In this document: positions 5,192-5,837 of the stretch, piece after piece
How positions within the stretch are numbered: position 1 is the stretch's first letter
How the letters are laid out: the number at the start of each line of letters is the position of its first letter
Source: Paracoccaceae bacterium
Lineage (GTDB): Bacteria; Pseudomonadota; Alphaproteobacteria; Rhodobacterales; Rhodobacteraceae
NCBI GenBank assembly: GCA_003564655.1
Contig: PXES01000393.1
Coordinates: 1 to 5,837 of the forward strand
Length of the DNA: 5,837 nt
Reading direction: 5' to 3'
Translations under genes and position numbers: made by a program
Notes under the pieces: generated by a model
The model's input: the letters and a program-made list of their open reading frames with translations, nothing else
Databases searched by the model: none
Told to the model about the DNA's origin: nothing

Positions 5192-5538
5192 CTCTTGATG
5201 ACCGCCACGCAATTGCCCTTGGTATTGGTGTATTCGAACACATGACAAAAACGCCGCCGCGTTCCGTCCGATAGGAGGGACTCCCCGCTCGCCATGCCGG
5301 TTCGACCGTGCGAAATGGCGTGCTCGACTGTTACCGAATCAAGCGCGGCGCAGTGTTCGAGAGCGTGCTCCACTTCAGCGGCATCGTTCAGCGGTTCGGC
5401 CAACGGGCGGTTCCAGATGACCGCATTGCTCAACATCCCGGAGGCAATCCGACCCGTTTCCAGCGCAACGGCAATCTCCTGGGCGAACTGGTTGCGCGGC
5501 GAGTTCCCACAATCCTTGCTTCCAACAATCTCCGTCAT
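5182..5538 (-). CDS. NTF2/SnoaL-like small protein
   Basis: This 118-residue protein looks like a member of the nuclear transport factor 2 superfamily, a cone-shaped alpha+beta fold used by SnoaL-type cyclases, ketosteroid isomerases and many uncharacterised binding proteins. An N-terminal helix (about 14-36) precedes VIWNRPLAEPLNDAAEVEHAL (40-60). The C-terminal strands VEHAISHGRTGMASGE (71-86) and RRFCHVFEYTNTKGNCVAVIKSY (95-117) have the pattern of this fold. No catalytic set can be assigned with confidence. ATG 5538 is the longest possible start, since an in-frame stop lies five codons upstream. Its ribosome binding site is weak, and the next in-frame Met is residue 35, inside the fold. 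The gene converges on the membrane-protein gene with a 10-base 3' overlap. Family assignment rests on sequence pattern alone. Confidence 0.72.
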   Translation of the reverse strand: MTEIVGSKDCGNSPRNQFAQEIAVALETGRIASGMLSNAVIWNRPLAEPLNDAAEVEHALEHCAALDSVTVEHAISHGRTGMASGESLLSDGTRRRFCHVFEYTNTKGNCVAVIKSYA

Positions 5539-5712
5539 GATCCCAGTGATTCATTCAGTGCAGGCGATAGGCCCGATATAACTGTATCTGGAGTTTTCGA
5601 CAACGAACCGGCGGCAGGATTCGACGACGATCCGTTGCCAAAAGCACAGCGTATGCCCCCTAGCTCGGCAACGGACGAGGCGACGCGATTCATCAAAGGC
5701 GGCGGTCGACCA
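5539..5712. other. Intergenic stretch without a convincing gene
   Basis: This 174-base gap separates two - strand genes and looks less GC-rich than the first half of the window. A 64-codon GTG-started frame (5729-5535, -) crosses it and ends in an ATGA overlap with the NTF2-like start. It overlaps the upstream gene, has no ribosome binding site and has a low-complexity Ser/Pro/Gly composition, so it is not called. A weak promoter-like pair is described separately. Confidence 0.5.
5575..5603 (-). promoter_or_regulatory. Weak candidate promoter for the NTF2-like gene
   Basis: On the - strand TTGTCG (5603-5598) and TATATC (5580-5575) are 17 bp apart, each matching four of six consensus positions. 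The implied start near 5568 would leave a leader of about 30 bases before ATG 5538. The match is modest and could be chance. Confidence 0.3.
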
Positions 5713-5837
5713 TCAGAGCGTAAGGCCACCCCGACTGATCATCCGGTGATCTATTTCCGGCTCGTCCCATTTCATCGCGGCGCCCATCCAGCGCTCGATG
5801 GTCGCCTGCAGCTTGGGATCGTTGGCTTCGAGATGGA
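5713..5837 (-). CDS. Unidentified protein, C-terminal fragment
   Basis: The final 40 codons of a - strand gene enter from the right edge and stop at TGA (5715-5713). The peptide HLEANDPKLQATIERWMGAA continues with MKWDEPEIDH and ends RGGLTL. It is a charged, helix-prone sequence with coding-like composition, and the other two frames of this strand look non-coding. I do not recognise the family. It lies 174 bases upstream of the NTF2-like gene on the same strand, so the two could share a transcript, but the gap argues for separate expression. Confidence 0.6.
   Translation of the reverse strand, partial: HLEANDPKLQATIERWMGAAMKWDEPEIDHRMISRGGLTL

Noticed and set aside
5535..5729. 64-codon GTG-started frame on the - strand ending in ATGA with the NTF2-like start
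   Set aside because: It overlaps the 3' end of the upstream gene, has no ribosome binding site and a low-complexity composition. The ATGA overlap alone is not enough.

Overview
The window is GC-rich (clearly higher in roughly the first 3.7 kb than in the last 1.5 kb) and densely packed, with stop/start overlaps of the ATGA type. Codon use and the best-remembered homologues point to an alphaproteobacterium, probably of the Rhodobacterales or a neighbouring order. This assignment is an inference from style and was not tested by a search. No rRNA, tRNA, CRISPR array or insertion sequence is visible.

Region 1 (1-3676, + strand) is the end of one long operon. It begins with the last 49 codons of a beta-lactamase-fold serine hydrolase. 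Then come a glutathione S-transferase-like protein, a single-domain VOC/PhnB-like protein, a protein made of two tandem DUF1428 (YbaA-like) domains, a two-domain VOC/PhnB-like protein of the '3-demethylubiquinone-9 3-methyltransferase' Pfam family, and an AlkD-like DNA alkylation repair protein. Most junctions are ATGA overlaps or gaps of at most 28 bases. The one real gap (1329-1393) carries a strong hairpin and a new Shine-Dalgarno sequence. GST, VOC and alkyl-base repair folds together suggest handling of electrophilic or alkylating compounds, but no substrate can be read from the sequence.

Region 2 (3700-5191) is a regulator with a divergent target. A MarR-family repressor on the - strand converges on the alkylation-repair gene and diverges from a two-gene + strand operon. 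That operon encodes a 61-residue single-span protein and a 243-residue protein with about six membrane spans, neither recognised. Between them lies a perfect 10-bp-arm palindrome. Its arms double as the -10 boxes of both divergent promoters, and the + strand promoter is nearly ideal (TTGACA, 17 bp, AATAAT). This is the best candidate in the window for an undescribed system: a self-regulated MarR switch controlling a small membrane complex of unknown function.

Region 3 (5182-5837, - strand) holds an NTF2/SnoaL-like small protein whose 3' end overlaps the membrane-protein gene by 10 bases. A 174-base stretch without a convincing gene follows, and then the last 40 codons of an unidentified protein running off the window edge.
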